This document shows, piece after piece, positions 1-11,479 of a stretch of DNA of 64,000 nt. Below the pieces are notes generated by a model, which worked only from the letters and a program-made list of their open reading frames with translations, did not search any database and was not told the origin of the DNA. Every line of letters starts with the position of its first letter. Position 1 is the stretch's first letter. This DNA is from Megamerina dolium (taxonomy: Eukaryota; Arthropoda; Insecta; Diptera; Megamerinidae), in the NCBI GenBank assembly GCA_963854835.1, contig OY978526.1:9503277-9567276 (forward strand). The letters run 5' to 3'. The position numbers were made by a program, and so were the translations under genes.

Positions 1-3000
1 GAATGTCTTTAAAAAATTTTAAAATCAAAATTGCCATGTTGCAATGCTAATGATAACATTAACATATATTTCATACTGGAAAAATGTTCTATAATGTATT
101 TTTGAATCTATGGCATAATTAATCATTTTATGGGCGAAATTAATACCACATTGTATATAATTATATGTACCTACGTATATCTCTTCACATATGCATATAA
201 TATATTTTATATAATTATATATTTAGTTACAACAACTCTGAGAAAGATAAATCTAAAAGCAAAACATAGTATGTAATAATGACTTACGAAATAATTCTTA
301 TAAATGATTCTGCCATATTACATTTATGGTTGTTGAGTTGAAAAAAAACATAATTTGAAGAAGGCGCAATAACAAAATTTCTATTATAGAATATTCCATT
401 GGGTAAAAGAATCTTTCGATAAGGTTGTACTACATACAATATATGAGTAGCATCTAATATCTATCGCATTTTCTTGTAACGTACATACATACGTACATAT
501 TTGAAATGAATCGTCCGTATGATTGTGCTAATATGCAATTGAGAGTGATATAGTAGATTATAACACCCAATTTAATACAATGTTTGGAATATTTCGTACA
601 TATAATGTAAATAGAAATTTCGTCAAGTTGAAAATTAGACAGTAATTTCTAAGGAATTCTTTGGTACTTAAATAAATTTACAGGTGGGAGGGTATTTTTT
701 GGGAAAATTTTTCTTAAAAAAAAAATGTAAAATTGAAATAGTCATCCTGACTAAAATATTTCATGATAATACTCACAAGTCATCTTCTTGTCTTATTGTC
801 TTGTGAGTTATCAAATGGGTACAGAAGAAAAATATTGTAATTGTAACACGTACTTCAACTAATTTTATTAAATATGAAATAGGGTCAAACATGTGCAGCA
901 TTTTAATCGAGTAAATTTAGTGATGTAACAAATTAAACGATTGTTATTCTGTTTTTTGTTGTTGCTATTGTTGTTGTGGTTGTTGACTTTATTCACGGAA
1001 CTCAAATGATTCTGTCAATTGTTACATAAAATGAATTTATTTTTCAGCTTTGTATATTTTTTTTTATTTGTTTAACTACTTGTTCACCCCATTATCTGTA
1101 TAAAATATATATTTAATTTTCTAATGTATCAGTTTTTAAAAAAATATGAAAATAAAGCAATAGGAATAGGAAATAAAAGGTTGCGGATAATTACCTTCTC
1201 CACCACGACTCCTAAGATCTATTGTACAACATCATCATCATCGTCATTTCAATTTTCATAAAGAGTTTTTATTTTTCCTTCAAAATCATTCAAAATTATA
1301 TGAAAATAATTCCAATGTAAACAAACAATTTTGTTTGATTGTGGCTGGCAATACTTTTATTACTTTCAACCTTTTCTCTCTCTCTCATTCCGAGAAAAAT
1401 TTGACGTTCAGCAAAGGTGTCAGGCACAGCAATCCAATATGTCAACCTCTTTGCTGTGCCAGCCGAATCATATATAAATTAAATCATATGAAATTAAATA
1501 TAAAGCGACTAATTTTTTCCGTGTTTTCACATCATTTATCTTGTTGTTTTTTTTTTTTAACAAAATATCATAAATCATTCCTGGTTTCATATAATTTTCG
1601 GTTTAAAAGTAGTATGAAATTCAACGAAATCTGTGTATGTAACATATCTTCTATGAGGAATTTTTTTTTTTATATTATATTGTATTTAAATTGTCAGCTA
1701 CATTTAGTGATACAGAAAATTTCTCTTTTTGTGTTGGTATTTATGATTGATAAATGATATAACAAAACTGTCCCGTGCATTACATTTCGCATAGACTATA
1801 ATTGAATACAATTTTTTTTTAACATAAGAATGCTGCCGTCTATGACAAATATTATAAAAATTTCAGTTTAATATATGTGAGTAATAGTTTACTAAATATA
1901 TTATTACGTCATTTGGGAAAATGCAATAATTTCAAATATATGAAAACAAATTGAAATCCTTTGTGTTATCTATTTAAATAGAAATTCTGTGTCATATTTG
2001 CATCAATAATAAAAATTTGCTTTAAAAATAAAAATAATGGTTAAAATTATTTAAAGAACAATTTATAACATCCCAGCAATCATAACCTAAACCAATTAAT
2101 TTGATTTGAAGAATTTTAGACTGAAATTGAACATTTCTACTTTGTATGTAACATCATACATATTCTATATGGTACAATCATACACACAATTAAATATGCT
2201 TTTTATGCTATTCCCAAATGTAAGTTTACACCACATGTACGAATATGTATCTTCATTTCATATGATTATTAAATTATTTGTTCTGCTTCTTGAGAGGCAT
2301 GCTGAAAATGAAAACTACTAGACTGTGCAATTTTCTTAATTTCACAGTTGGTTGGGACTATTTTTGTTACAAATAATTTTATCACTGCTACTCTATGACA
2401 TTGTATTATTATTGTACTATTATTTTTCCCTTTTTTTTTTTTGTCTCTTCTTCTAGATGCAACAAAATATGAATAATAATATAAAATTTAATAGAAATCT
2501 ATATTTTTTTTTAATATTTATGTTTGATTTGAATATAAAAATAGCCATTGGAATTTACTAATATAGCTAAGTGAATTGATACCTTTAAAAATGAGCAGAT
2601 TTGAATAAAAAAAAAAACACATCCAGCATCTATGCACACGTCTAGTCGTTGGTATGTAGGCTTCGAGCATGGTAATTTAACGTCGCAGGACTAAAATTCT
2701 TCACAAAATTTTTTTTAATCAACGAATGAGTATGTTTGAATATTGGACTAAAACCACATCAACCTCCCGTAAAAAAATATGTTTGTCGGTATTACTGAAA
2801 ATAAATTTGATTTACAATCTCTGTGGAAAAGCAAAACGAGTTAGAATTTACGTGAATTTTTTTCTTGTAGAACATTTCAACCAACTTTTATGTGATATAT
2901 TTATTATTATCCTGCTACTCTTCTCTATTATTTAAACTTATTTAAACTTAAAATTAATTTAGTCTAAATTTGTAGAATAAGAGCATTAGCTGCCAGTGCT

Positions 3001-4717
3001 ATCGGCTTATTATTATTATTTTTTACCTTGATATACCATATATTTTGAAATATTTCATTAATTTAATGGCAGTAAATTTGGTATTTGGATTTTGTGAATG
3101 TATTAATTCTGTAGTGCAGCTGTCAAACAAGAAAGCCCACTTAAAAAGTACATAATTCAATAAAATTGAATTCAAGTTTGTCTCAGGGAACTTTAAAAAT
3201 TTAAATCACAGTTAAATTTAATTTTTTTTTTTTAATTTCCAACAACACTTAAAACCAATTAAAAATGACAACTTCTTAAAATGTAAAATGTATTTAAATT
3301 TCAGAACATTGCAATGCATTAAAACGTTTAATTATATTTTTCAAAATTAGTTTTTCATATTCTATTAAATATTATTATCTCTATTTCAATTGCTGTCACA
3401 ATAAAAAATAAAACTGTTTGCGACTACAGAGGATATCAAGCAAACGGGAAAGTAATGTTTTGTCATATGTACGTACTTGTCTGTTGTCCTTCTGCATTTT
3501 ATTTGTATTCAACTATTAAAATACAGATTTTGTAGTGGACAATGAAGCAACGAAGAGATAATAAACAATGTATGCAAGTAAACATACATATAATAAAATA
3601 TTATAATGTATAATGTAAATACAAATCTACAATTTAATTTCGAATTTCATGATAAGAATGAAAAAATGAAAACTACAAGGACAATTTGAAAAATATACAT
3701 TTCCTTGTATGCAATACTAGCAAAATTGCAACATTTTATCCGGAATGATATCTTTTTCGTATGTATCATAATAAAAATAAATTAGTATGTTATATTTTGA
3801 AAGAGTAATATGTTTTAATAATGAATTGCCGGAGATTGCTCACTTTAATGGTTGCAAAAATTATATTACTCAGAGAAGCTCCAAAATTAGAAAAATGTTT
3901 TATAGAATAGAAAGAAATATTTTTCTAAATATTTAGGACAAGCACCTGGTATTAAATGTGTAGAAAACTATCTTCTCTAACATGATGATGATGATTATTA
4001 TTATGATTATTATGGTATCGTGACAGCGTGACAGAAAGCCATTACATCATTTAAATATGTGAATACATGCAAAATTTGGTAAATGTGATACATATAATAT
4101 GTTTGCATAATTGCAGACATTAAAAGTGAAAGAAATGAATTTTTTCTTTCCTTTTTTTGTATTTTTTTTTTTTTCTAAAAGACTTATTTATGTCATAAAT
4201 CATTATCAAAAATTGTTACCACGTCATTTTAACTTTACAACTTTTCGTGACTTTTTATTAGCATTATTATTAATATTTTTTTTTTTTTACTTATTTTTCA
4301 TCTTTTTTTGAAATGTATATACATTAGGATGTATCAAATTAGAAGACAGAAGATAAACGTGACAGAACGATTCGACGATTAATATACTTAGAATCACCAT
4401 AGAAACCATAGAAACCATGAATCTAAAATTAATTTTGAGTCCTCAACATGTTGATTAGTAACGATGGTTTCTATGTTGCTCAACTCAACTCATTATCGGT
4501 ACTTATCGATTATTTGTATCATATATGATTTGCAGACAAAAAAAAAAATGACACGCCTTAATATTCATACTATAAATTTATTTTATATATGAATTTATAT
4601 ATAGTTTATACGGAAATGGCAGAAAATTATATCATAAAAATGTGACCTACAATATTATTTAAACTTGATCTTGATTTTGCTACTACATAAATAACGTTAT
4701 TTGCAACATTTCTCTTT
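1..4717. other. AT-rich DNA without a recognisable gene
   Basis: No reading frame here shows a recognisable domain. The longest (1335-1757) is T-run and low-complexity translation. The stretch holds many A and T homopolymers, a short perfect inverted repeat (arms 1423-1432 and 1451-1460), and a 12-bp inverted repeat around 4398-4475 built on the word CATAGAAACCAT. I see no transposon termini. It is most likely intergenic or intronic. Confidence 0.6.
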
Positions 4718-6367
4718 TATACCCTGCATAATGCAATATGCATGGTATATTCATTTCGGTCAGATGTTTGTGTCCACTTGAAGGAATCTCGGACGGAGGG
4801 GATTGATATTGGGCATGATCGGTCAATAACCACGCCCACACCAAGCATTCAAAGCGACTAACCTCGAAATTTTCAAAATCTTTAACTTGCTATAACTCAC
4901 ATAATATACCACTTGGGACAACAATATTTTGCACATAGAGTTATATTATACTACTATATAACCTCGCCAAAAGTGGGTGAGCCACGCCTACTTTCTAGCG
5001 TAGCTCCCATACAAAGTGTCTGTACTTCTTTTAAATTGAAACTGCTGTAACTTCTACAATCTTCTGTCCAGAATAACCATAATTGACACTTAGATTAACA
5101 CGGCAGTCAGAAATAATATGGCAGAAAATCAATGTACCACGCCCACTCCTTTTTGGGTCTCCCATACAAAGTTGCGGAAATTAAAAAAAATGTTACCGGT
5201 TATAACTTGCAAACTATTCAGCGTAGAATAACGAGATTTAAGGTATGGATTAGTATTGTACGAGCAACTAGGCTCACAGAAAATGGGCGCACCACGCCCA
5301 GTGTTTATCGTAGCCCCCATACAAATTTTAAATTGAAACAGCTGTAACTTCGGCAATCTTCTGTCTAGAATAACCATAATTGACACTTAAATTAATATCG
5401 TAGTCGGAAATAATCTGGCAGAAAATCAGTGTGCCTCGCACACTCCTTCATGGGTCTCCCATACAAAGTCGAGTGAATTAAACTAAAATTTTAAGCTCCA
5501 TAACTTACAAACCATTTAGCCTAGGATAACGAGACTTAGGGTATGGATTAGTATTGTACGAGCAACTAGGCTCACAGAAAATGGGCGCACCACGCCCAGT
5601 GTTTATCGTAGCCCACATACAAATTTTAAATTGAAACAGCTGTAACTTAGGCAATCTTATGTCTACAATAACCATAATTGACACTTAAATTAATATCGTA
5701 GTCGGAAATAATCTGGCAGAAAATCAGTGTGCCTCGCACACTCCTTCATGGGTCTCCCATACAAAGTCGAGTGAATTAAACTAAAATTTTAAGCTCCATA
5801 ACTTACAAACCATTTAGCCTAGGATAACGAGACTTAGGGTATGGATTAGTATTGTACGAGCAACTAGGCTCACAGAAAATGGGCGCACCACGCCCAGTGT
5901 TTATCGTAGCCCACATACAAATTTTAAATTGAAACAGCTGTAACTTAGGCAATCTTATGTCTACAATAACCATAATTGACACTTAAATTAATATCGTAGT
6001 CGGAAATAATCTGGCGAAAAATCAGCGTACCACGCCCACTTCTTATTGGGGCTCCCATACAAAGTTGAGGAAATTAAACAAAAATGTTAACCACCATAAC
6101 TTAGAAACTGTGTGGTGTGGATTAACATTGAAAAATTAATTGGATTTACTAGAAAGTGGTAAGCCACGCCCACTTTTTATATAGCTCCCATACTAAGCCT
6201 CGGAATTATCTTAAAATCCTTTTACTTCGTCAAAGTCAAAAAATATGCAAAAATTATTTCTCGAAAAGTGGAAATAAAAGAAAAGTTGGATATTCGAGTA
6301 AACTTTTTATATATAAATCTACATATGCAGGGTATAGTTTGGTCGTCCCCAGCCGACTGTAAGGAGA
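4718..6367 (+). mobile_element. Helentron-like (DINE-1/mini-me type) non-autonomous element, copy 1
   Basis: The 5' end carries the 13-bp sub-terminal repeat TATACCCTGCATA (4718-4730). Its inverted partner lies at 6324-6336, followed by a GC-rich hairpin (6342-6357, one stem mismatch) and the end TGTAAGGAG. Sub-terminal inverted repeats, internal tandem repeats and a 3' hairpin are the known architecture of DINE-1/helentron derivatives. Compared with the copies at 15933 and 31076, this copy lacks the tetranucleotide microsatellite and its flank, through a deletion after about 4796. It has no protein of its own. The open frames inside it are repeat-derived. The family call rests on architecture, not on a database match. 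Confidence 0.75.
5089..6013 (+). repeat. 298-bp tandem array inside helentron-like copy 1
   Basis: The landmark word TGACACTTA recurs near 5089, 5381, 5679 and 5977, a period of about 292 and then 298 and 298 bp. The last two full units are almost identical. Each unit is itself a diverged dimer of two halves of about 150 bp. Each half carries an ACGCCCA-type word followed by a CCCATACAAA word. The same unit occurs in the copies at 15933 and 31076 with different copy numbers. Confidence 0.85.
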
Positions 6368-6558
6368 TTTTTTTTTAATTAATTTGGCTAGTATAATTTA
6401 ATTATTTTTTCTAAGTTTATAGTTTTATTTCCTTAATATTATTGTTTTGCTGTGTCATTGACTTTTTTTATATGTTGTTGTTTAACATTATTATTTAAAG
6501 TAATTAATTAAATTTAATTTTTACTTGAACAAAATTTTTGTAGGAGTATGCTGCTACT

Positions 6559-6905
6559 GGTGCCGTGGCTCAGTGGTTAGTGTGTTGGCCTTCTGATCTG
6601 TAGGTCGTGGTTCAATCCCCGGCTCATGCATAAAAAATTTAATATCGAAAAGATTTTTCTTTCGAGCTGTACCCACCTGTCGGCAAGCAATTGGCAATTC
6701 TTCCGACAGTAACAACTTGCCATGAAAAAGCTTCTAAAAAAAAAAGAACTCTGTGACAAAGCTCAGAAAAAGTGATGTCGCAAGGGTTCTGCCGTTCGGA
6801 ACCGGCTAAAATAAGTAGGTCCCTTCTGATACTGTCCAAAATTTAACACGCACAATAGTAATTGAAGAGAAGCTCGGCCAATGAGCCCTTCGGGGCTTTA
6901 AGTGC

Positions 6906-6941
<36 letters not shown>
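6559..6941 (+). mobile_element. tRNA-derived SINE, copy 1
   Basis: The head contains a canonical Pol III A box (TGGCTCAGTGG, 6566-6576) and B box (GGTTCAATCCC, 6609-6619) at tRNA-like spacing. The body is shared with the copies near 8259, 23666, 25495, 37117 and 42388. The 3' part ends in a CGGGGCTTTAAGTGCCACAT segment and an (AT)n tail (about 6909-6944). A perfect 12-bp target duplication TATGCTGCTACT flanks it at 6547-6558 and 6942-6953, so both ends are exact. SINEs encode no protein and rely on a partner LINE. The (AT)n tail could overlap the duplication by a base or two. Confidence 0.9.
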
Positions 6942-6946
<5 letters not shown>

Positions 6947-6953
6947 TGCTACT

Positions 6954-8177
6954 TTGGGTATTTTGGGATTTAATAATGAGAGGAAAATAGAAAATTATAA
7001 CGGCCGCCATTTTTCCAAGCCTCTGATAATTTTCCTTACATCTTCTTTTGCCATTGCGGTCCTGATTGAAATAAAATAAATATTCGACAAAGTTATCGAC
7101 TGAGATTGCTTACTTCTATACTTGTGAATACTGTAGTATATACATTTCGGTTTTATGTCCAGGTACATACTTACATTTACAGATCTCTTATAGTTAATAA
7201 AATAATGCATTCCTATTATTCCTTGAGTACATTTTGATGGTAGAGGTTTATTGATAATAAAAGTGAGAAATCATGTTCTCTATGCGTGCTTCAGTACCAT
7301 TACCATTAAATGACGCTGTCATACGTATTTAATACGTAGTATCGTAATACACTCGTGTGAATTTGCAACATATCGTAAATTATAGTTTTATTGAGATGTA
7401 ATGTCGTGTGTTCTTGCAAAAGCAAAGATTTACTGTAATATATTACGCGAAAAGCATGCAGTCATATTAAAGAAATCCATGTTACAGATTTTATGACATT
7501 GTCTTTAATATTGTGTGACAAACAGGTTATTTTTAAGGTCTATTTATATTGCTTCAAATAAATCATTTAGAATTTTTCCGAAAAATACGCCAATATTGAG
7601 ATTGTAGCCAAGAATTTATTTGAGTTTGTTAGAATATCTAGGGCATAGGAATGCCTGATCCTATGTTTGCTATATTTTTCCCTTTATGAAGAAATATACA
7701 ATTAAATTCGAGAAAATTCGATCGACCTTCGAAATTCTAAGCATCATCTGTATGCATGCGTAAACAGAATGACCATGATGAATGAAACATTTAGGTTTCA
7801 AGCAATATTTCATCATTGCATAATGAGTTAACTATCTAAAAAATGGTTGGCAACTCTTCTATGATTTATTTTGATCAAATCTAAGGGTAGATCTCGTGTG
7901 TGATCGTCATCAAGTTCATCTGAACATTTCAATTATCGAGAACATCATGTTCAACGATTTTTTTTGAGTCGAATTTCTAACAAGTGGAATCTATTTGTGG
8001 CAGATTATACCCAATCTGTCAAAATATCTAGAAAATTGTAAACCATTTTTACATCATCAAATTAATTCATCAAACAATATATGAAAATTTTCGTTAACTT
8101 ATTCGTTGTGGAGAAAAAAATCAAAAAATGTACTACATTCAGAGCAGACCCTACGGTCGAGAAGAATATGTAGAATA
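6954..8177. other. AT-rich DNA without a recognisable gene
   Basis: I see no coding frame with recognisable motifs and no element termini between the SINE duplication and the MITE that starts at 8178. Confidence 0.5.
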
Positions 8178-8775
8178 CCATCTTGATCAAAAAGTTGCCG
8201 GAATAACCACCGTGTGGCGCTCCCATTCCGATTTTTCCATTATTTCCTCTCTCTCTAGTGGGTGCCGTATCTCAGTGGTTAGTGCGTTGGCCTTCTGATC
8301 TGTAGGTCGTGGGTTCAATCCCCGGCTGAAGCATAACAAAATTTAATATCGAAAAGATTTTTCTTTCGAACGGTACCCACCTGCCGGCAAGAATTGGTAA
8401 TTTTTCCGGCAGTAACAATTTGCCAAAAGTGCTTCTTAAAAGAGCTCTGTGACAAAAACTATGTTAAAGTGATGTCACAAGAGTTCTGCCGTTCGGAACC
8501 GGCTAATATAAGTAGGTCCCTTCTAATGCTGTCCAAATTTAACACGCACAACAGCATTGGAAGAGAAGCTCAGTGGTATCACAATGGGCCTTTCTGGCCT
8601 AAGTGTGTTCTCTCAGAGAGAGGGCAGCCACAAAACCTAACCTAACCTAACCTCTCAGCTGCTGAAACGCGTTCCCCGTAATCGTTTTTTAACTCGATTT
8701 TAACTTAACAGAACAGGACTCAAATTGGAGGAGCGCCACACGGTGTTTATTCCGGGAACTTTTTGATCAATGTGG
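8178..8775. mobile_element. MITE with 46-bp terminal inverted repeats, split by a SINE
   Basis: Left TIR 8178-8223 starts CCATCTTGATCAAAAAGTT. The right TIR (8730-8775) is its inverse with only a few mismatches. TA dinucleotides flank both ends (8176-8177 and 8776-8777), as expected for the Tc1/mariner superfamily. Without the SINE at 8259-8652 the element is only about 200 bp and codes for nothing. It is a non-autonomous derivative, and its autonomous parent is not in this window. Confidence 0.8.
8259..8652 (+). mobile_element. tRNA-derived SINE, copy 2 (ACCTAA-tailed form)
   Basis: It has the same head as the copy at 6559. The A box is slightly changed (TATCTCAGTGG) and the B box is intact (GGTTCAATCCCC). 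Its 3' end differs: a TCTCAGAGAGAGGGCAGCC segment followed by a short ACCTAA hexamer run (about 8634-8652). It lies inside the MITE at 8178-8775. No clear target duplication is visible, because CT-rich DNA on both sides blurs the edge. Confidence 0.85.
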
Positions 8776-10614
8776 TATGTGTGTGAACTAAATAAAAAAG
8801 TTAAGAGGTCACGCTAATTTCGTGTAGCATAAACACACTTTAAGGTAATACAATAATTTCAAATATTTCTTTAGAGATTATGATAGTCAAACACTCTTAG
8901 AAGATGATGATCGACAAAAAATATAAAATTTGCTATATTTCCTAACTAAAATGACTAATTTAATGACTCGCTATTGTATATAGCCTGTGACAATTTGAAT
9001 ACGAAACTCATAAAAAGAGAATATACACATGCAAAATGCTTCAAAATATGTCACAAGATATTATTAATAATGTTATAAATATACTGAACAACTTTCATTA
9101 TCATCTTGTTACACTTTAATGAAATTTCAAATTAATCATACGTCATGTAGTACGAGGAAGAAATATTTCTTCCCTTAATCATTCTTTTGTATGTAAAGAA
9201 ATTTGAGTACATTTCATTCCATTTCCGAATTAACATATTCAACATTATAATTAAAATTCTTCTTCAATTTTGTAAAATTGAAAATTATATTTTCATATTT
9301 ACAAATTGTTAAATATTCATAATGGTTTAATGTCGCCTACAAATATTCTGGTCGCTTGGTATGATGCAGACTATTAGTTAGATAATATGAGAAGACGCAA
9401 TATAGAACAATTTAAGTGTCACCTCAATCAATATTTAATATTTAATCATGCTAAGTACCATTAAGTATCAACTTTAAAGAAATATACGCATCACATGTAT
9501 CATGATGAGCAAGATGATATGACACTTTTGTGAATATTAGGTATTATAATAAATACCTAATATTTTTTTCAATTATCAATTTCATCTACATATTTGTTAA
9601 AATGATGAAAAAATAATCAAATAAAAATATGAAAGAAAAATAAAAGTGTTTGAAATAATAATAAATTGTAATAATGAAATAATTGAAAATCACAAAATGA
9701 TAGAGTATAAATTATTCACTAACATTTGCGGAAATAATTTTTGTATTCTAACATATGCACATAAGCCATCATTGTCAGGTTAAAATTATTGACATGATAT
9801 TGATTGATATAAGCAAGTTGAATTTTGCAAATAATATGTATGGTAAATTAAAAAAAAAAAACATCATATAATACATACATCCTACCGAATATATATGTAT
9901 TTGTATGTACAAGTATCTTCTATTCCCTCAGAATATACAAATTGTTGCTTATACAACAATACAAGTATTTGTGTAAGTGATGTTTGTCTCCTCAGTTATG
10001 TAAACATCAAATAAATCACAGGCATAGGCATTAGGCAATCAACAACAGCAACAATTGATGTCAGTGGGACAATTTGATTGATGATTAATGTGACAACCCC
10101 TATTTTTATATCAACTGTTACATATACCAAAGTGTCAGAAAATATATATAAGACGATAATTATTGACAAGAAACTTACAAAGAAACTGACAACGAATTGA
10201 TTTGCATTTTTCATGTAATACTCGTTAAAAGCAAACGGACATTTATCCACAGAAAAATGCTCATTTAAATGTATTTGATTTCAAGTAAATATTTCGCTAG
10301 TCAACATACATATTTATTGTGTTTATTTTTTTCCCTTAGCATAATCATTCATCAATGGTTAATTCCTTGTCAGTCGTACCTACATAATAAGAAATAATCT
10401 CTAAAAGTCTATTTCAAGGCCACCATAATTCTAGGTAGCAGGTTAAATTGCTGTAAATAAAATGAAAAAGAAACAAAGTGAAAAAAATATTTTTATAAAT
10501 GAACTTTTCTCTGAAAAAAATTAAAGCGGGTAACAATTTTGGAAGCCCTCTATAACTTTAAAATTTGGCAAATTGAATAATTGATTTTTAATCACTTTCT
10601 GGGCACATAAATAT
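8776..10614. other. AT-rich DNA without a recognisable gene
   Basis: It contains short AT-rich frames only. The 84-codon hydrophobic frame on the minus strand at 9996-10250 has no recognisable domain and looks like chance in AT-rich sequence. I see no element termini. Confidence 0.5.
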
Positions 10615-11125
10615 GTATCAGGCCAGTCCATAAGTTCGTGCGTTTTTTTTTTTTTTTTTCAATAGTTTCACAGTAGGGGCTTTTTGCGCTTGATTGCGCC
10701 TGATGATTCGTAGGAGATAAAGGAACTACTTTTATTTTCACTAATGTATTGTGCATTCAACAAGTGATTTTAATCGCGGATAGAAGTACGCGTTGTTAAA
10801 AAAATAAAATGGAATCTTCGAACGAGTATAAGAGGCATATATTGTATATTTTTATTTTTTTTCATAAAAGTGGAAAAAATGCAACAACTGCTGCTACAGA
10901 AATAAACGCAACTCATGAGGAGAATATCGTGAGTGTAAGGAATGCGCAGAAGTGGTTTTCCAAATTCCAAAGTGGTGATTGTGACGTTGAAGATGCCCAC
11001 GCTCTGATCGGACGCTGATGTCTTTAACTCCGACACTTTGCTGGAACTCATGGAAGCTGAGAAAAGTTTTACAGTCGATATAATGGCTGGAAGGTTAAAT
11101 TCATCACATGGAACAGTTTACAGGC

Positions 11126-11309
11126 TGTTGAAATGCAATACTGAATACATCTCTGTGTAGAGTTGTCGAAAAGTGGAAGAAAAAAATACATACATATATT
11201 TATATATACGTGCTTAGCGCATTGACTTTTTTTGTAACTTAGTTCTTAGTTCTTAGTTCTTAATAAACCGTACAACGCGAAACATATAAACTGCGTTTCT
11301 TTGCTAACA
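11126..11309 (+). repeat. copia 5' LTR (184 bp)
   Basis: It begins TGTTGAAATG and ends CTAACA, the TG...CA form. It contains an AT-rich TATATTTATATATA stretch, three copies of the heptamer TTAGTTC and an AATAAA signal. It is identical to the 3' LTR over everything I compared except the heptamer copy number (three here, four there). Confidence 0.95.
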
Positions 11310-11311
11310 TC

Positions 11312-11326
11312 GGTTATGGGCCCAGC
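11312..11326 (+). promoter_or_regulatory. copia primer-binding site (initiator tRNA-Met type)
   Basis: GGTTATGGGCCCAGC lies two bases after the 5' LTR. It is complementary to the anticodon-stem region of initiator tRNA-Met, the internal half-tRNA primer known for Drosophila copia. Reverse transcription would start here. Confidence 0.85.
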
Positions 11327-11479
11327 GTGAGCAGTTGGCTGGCGTTTGTTCGGTTTATAGTTTTGTGAATTCAAAATCGTTTGTCGATATCTAGTGTTCG
11401 TCGCTAAGTATTACGCGTGTGTCGCGACTGATTGAAACATAAAAAAAAAAAAAATCATTTAAATAAAGACGCAAACGAA

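Noticed and set aside
1335..1757. 140-codon protein
   Set aside because: Phe/Ser-rich translation of T runs, starting at a non-ATG codon, with no domain.
5129..5386. Repeated 71-85 codon frames on both strands, recurring at 16351, 31667 and 32263
   Set aside because: They recur because they lie in the 298-bp tandem unit. They occur on both strands at once and have no domain. Similarity between copies reflects repeat identity, not protein conservation.
6559..6625. Functional tRNA gene
   Set aside because: The A and B boxes belong to the head of a dispersed SINE with a body, tail and target duplication.
8634..8652. Telomeric repeat or interstitial telomere
   Set aside because: ACCTAA hexamers are few and form the SINE tail; the same tail ends the copy near 42391.
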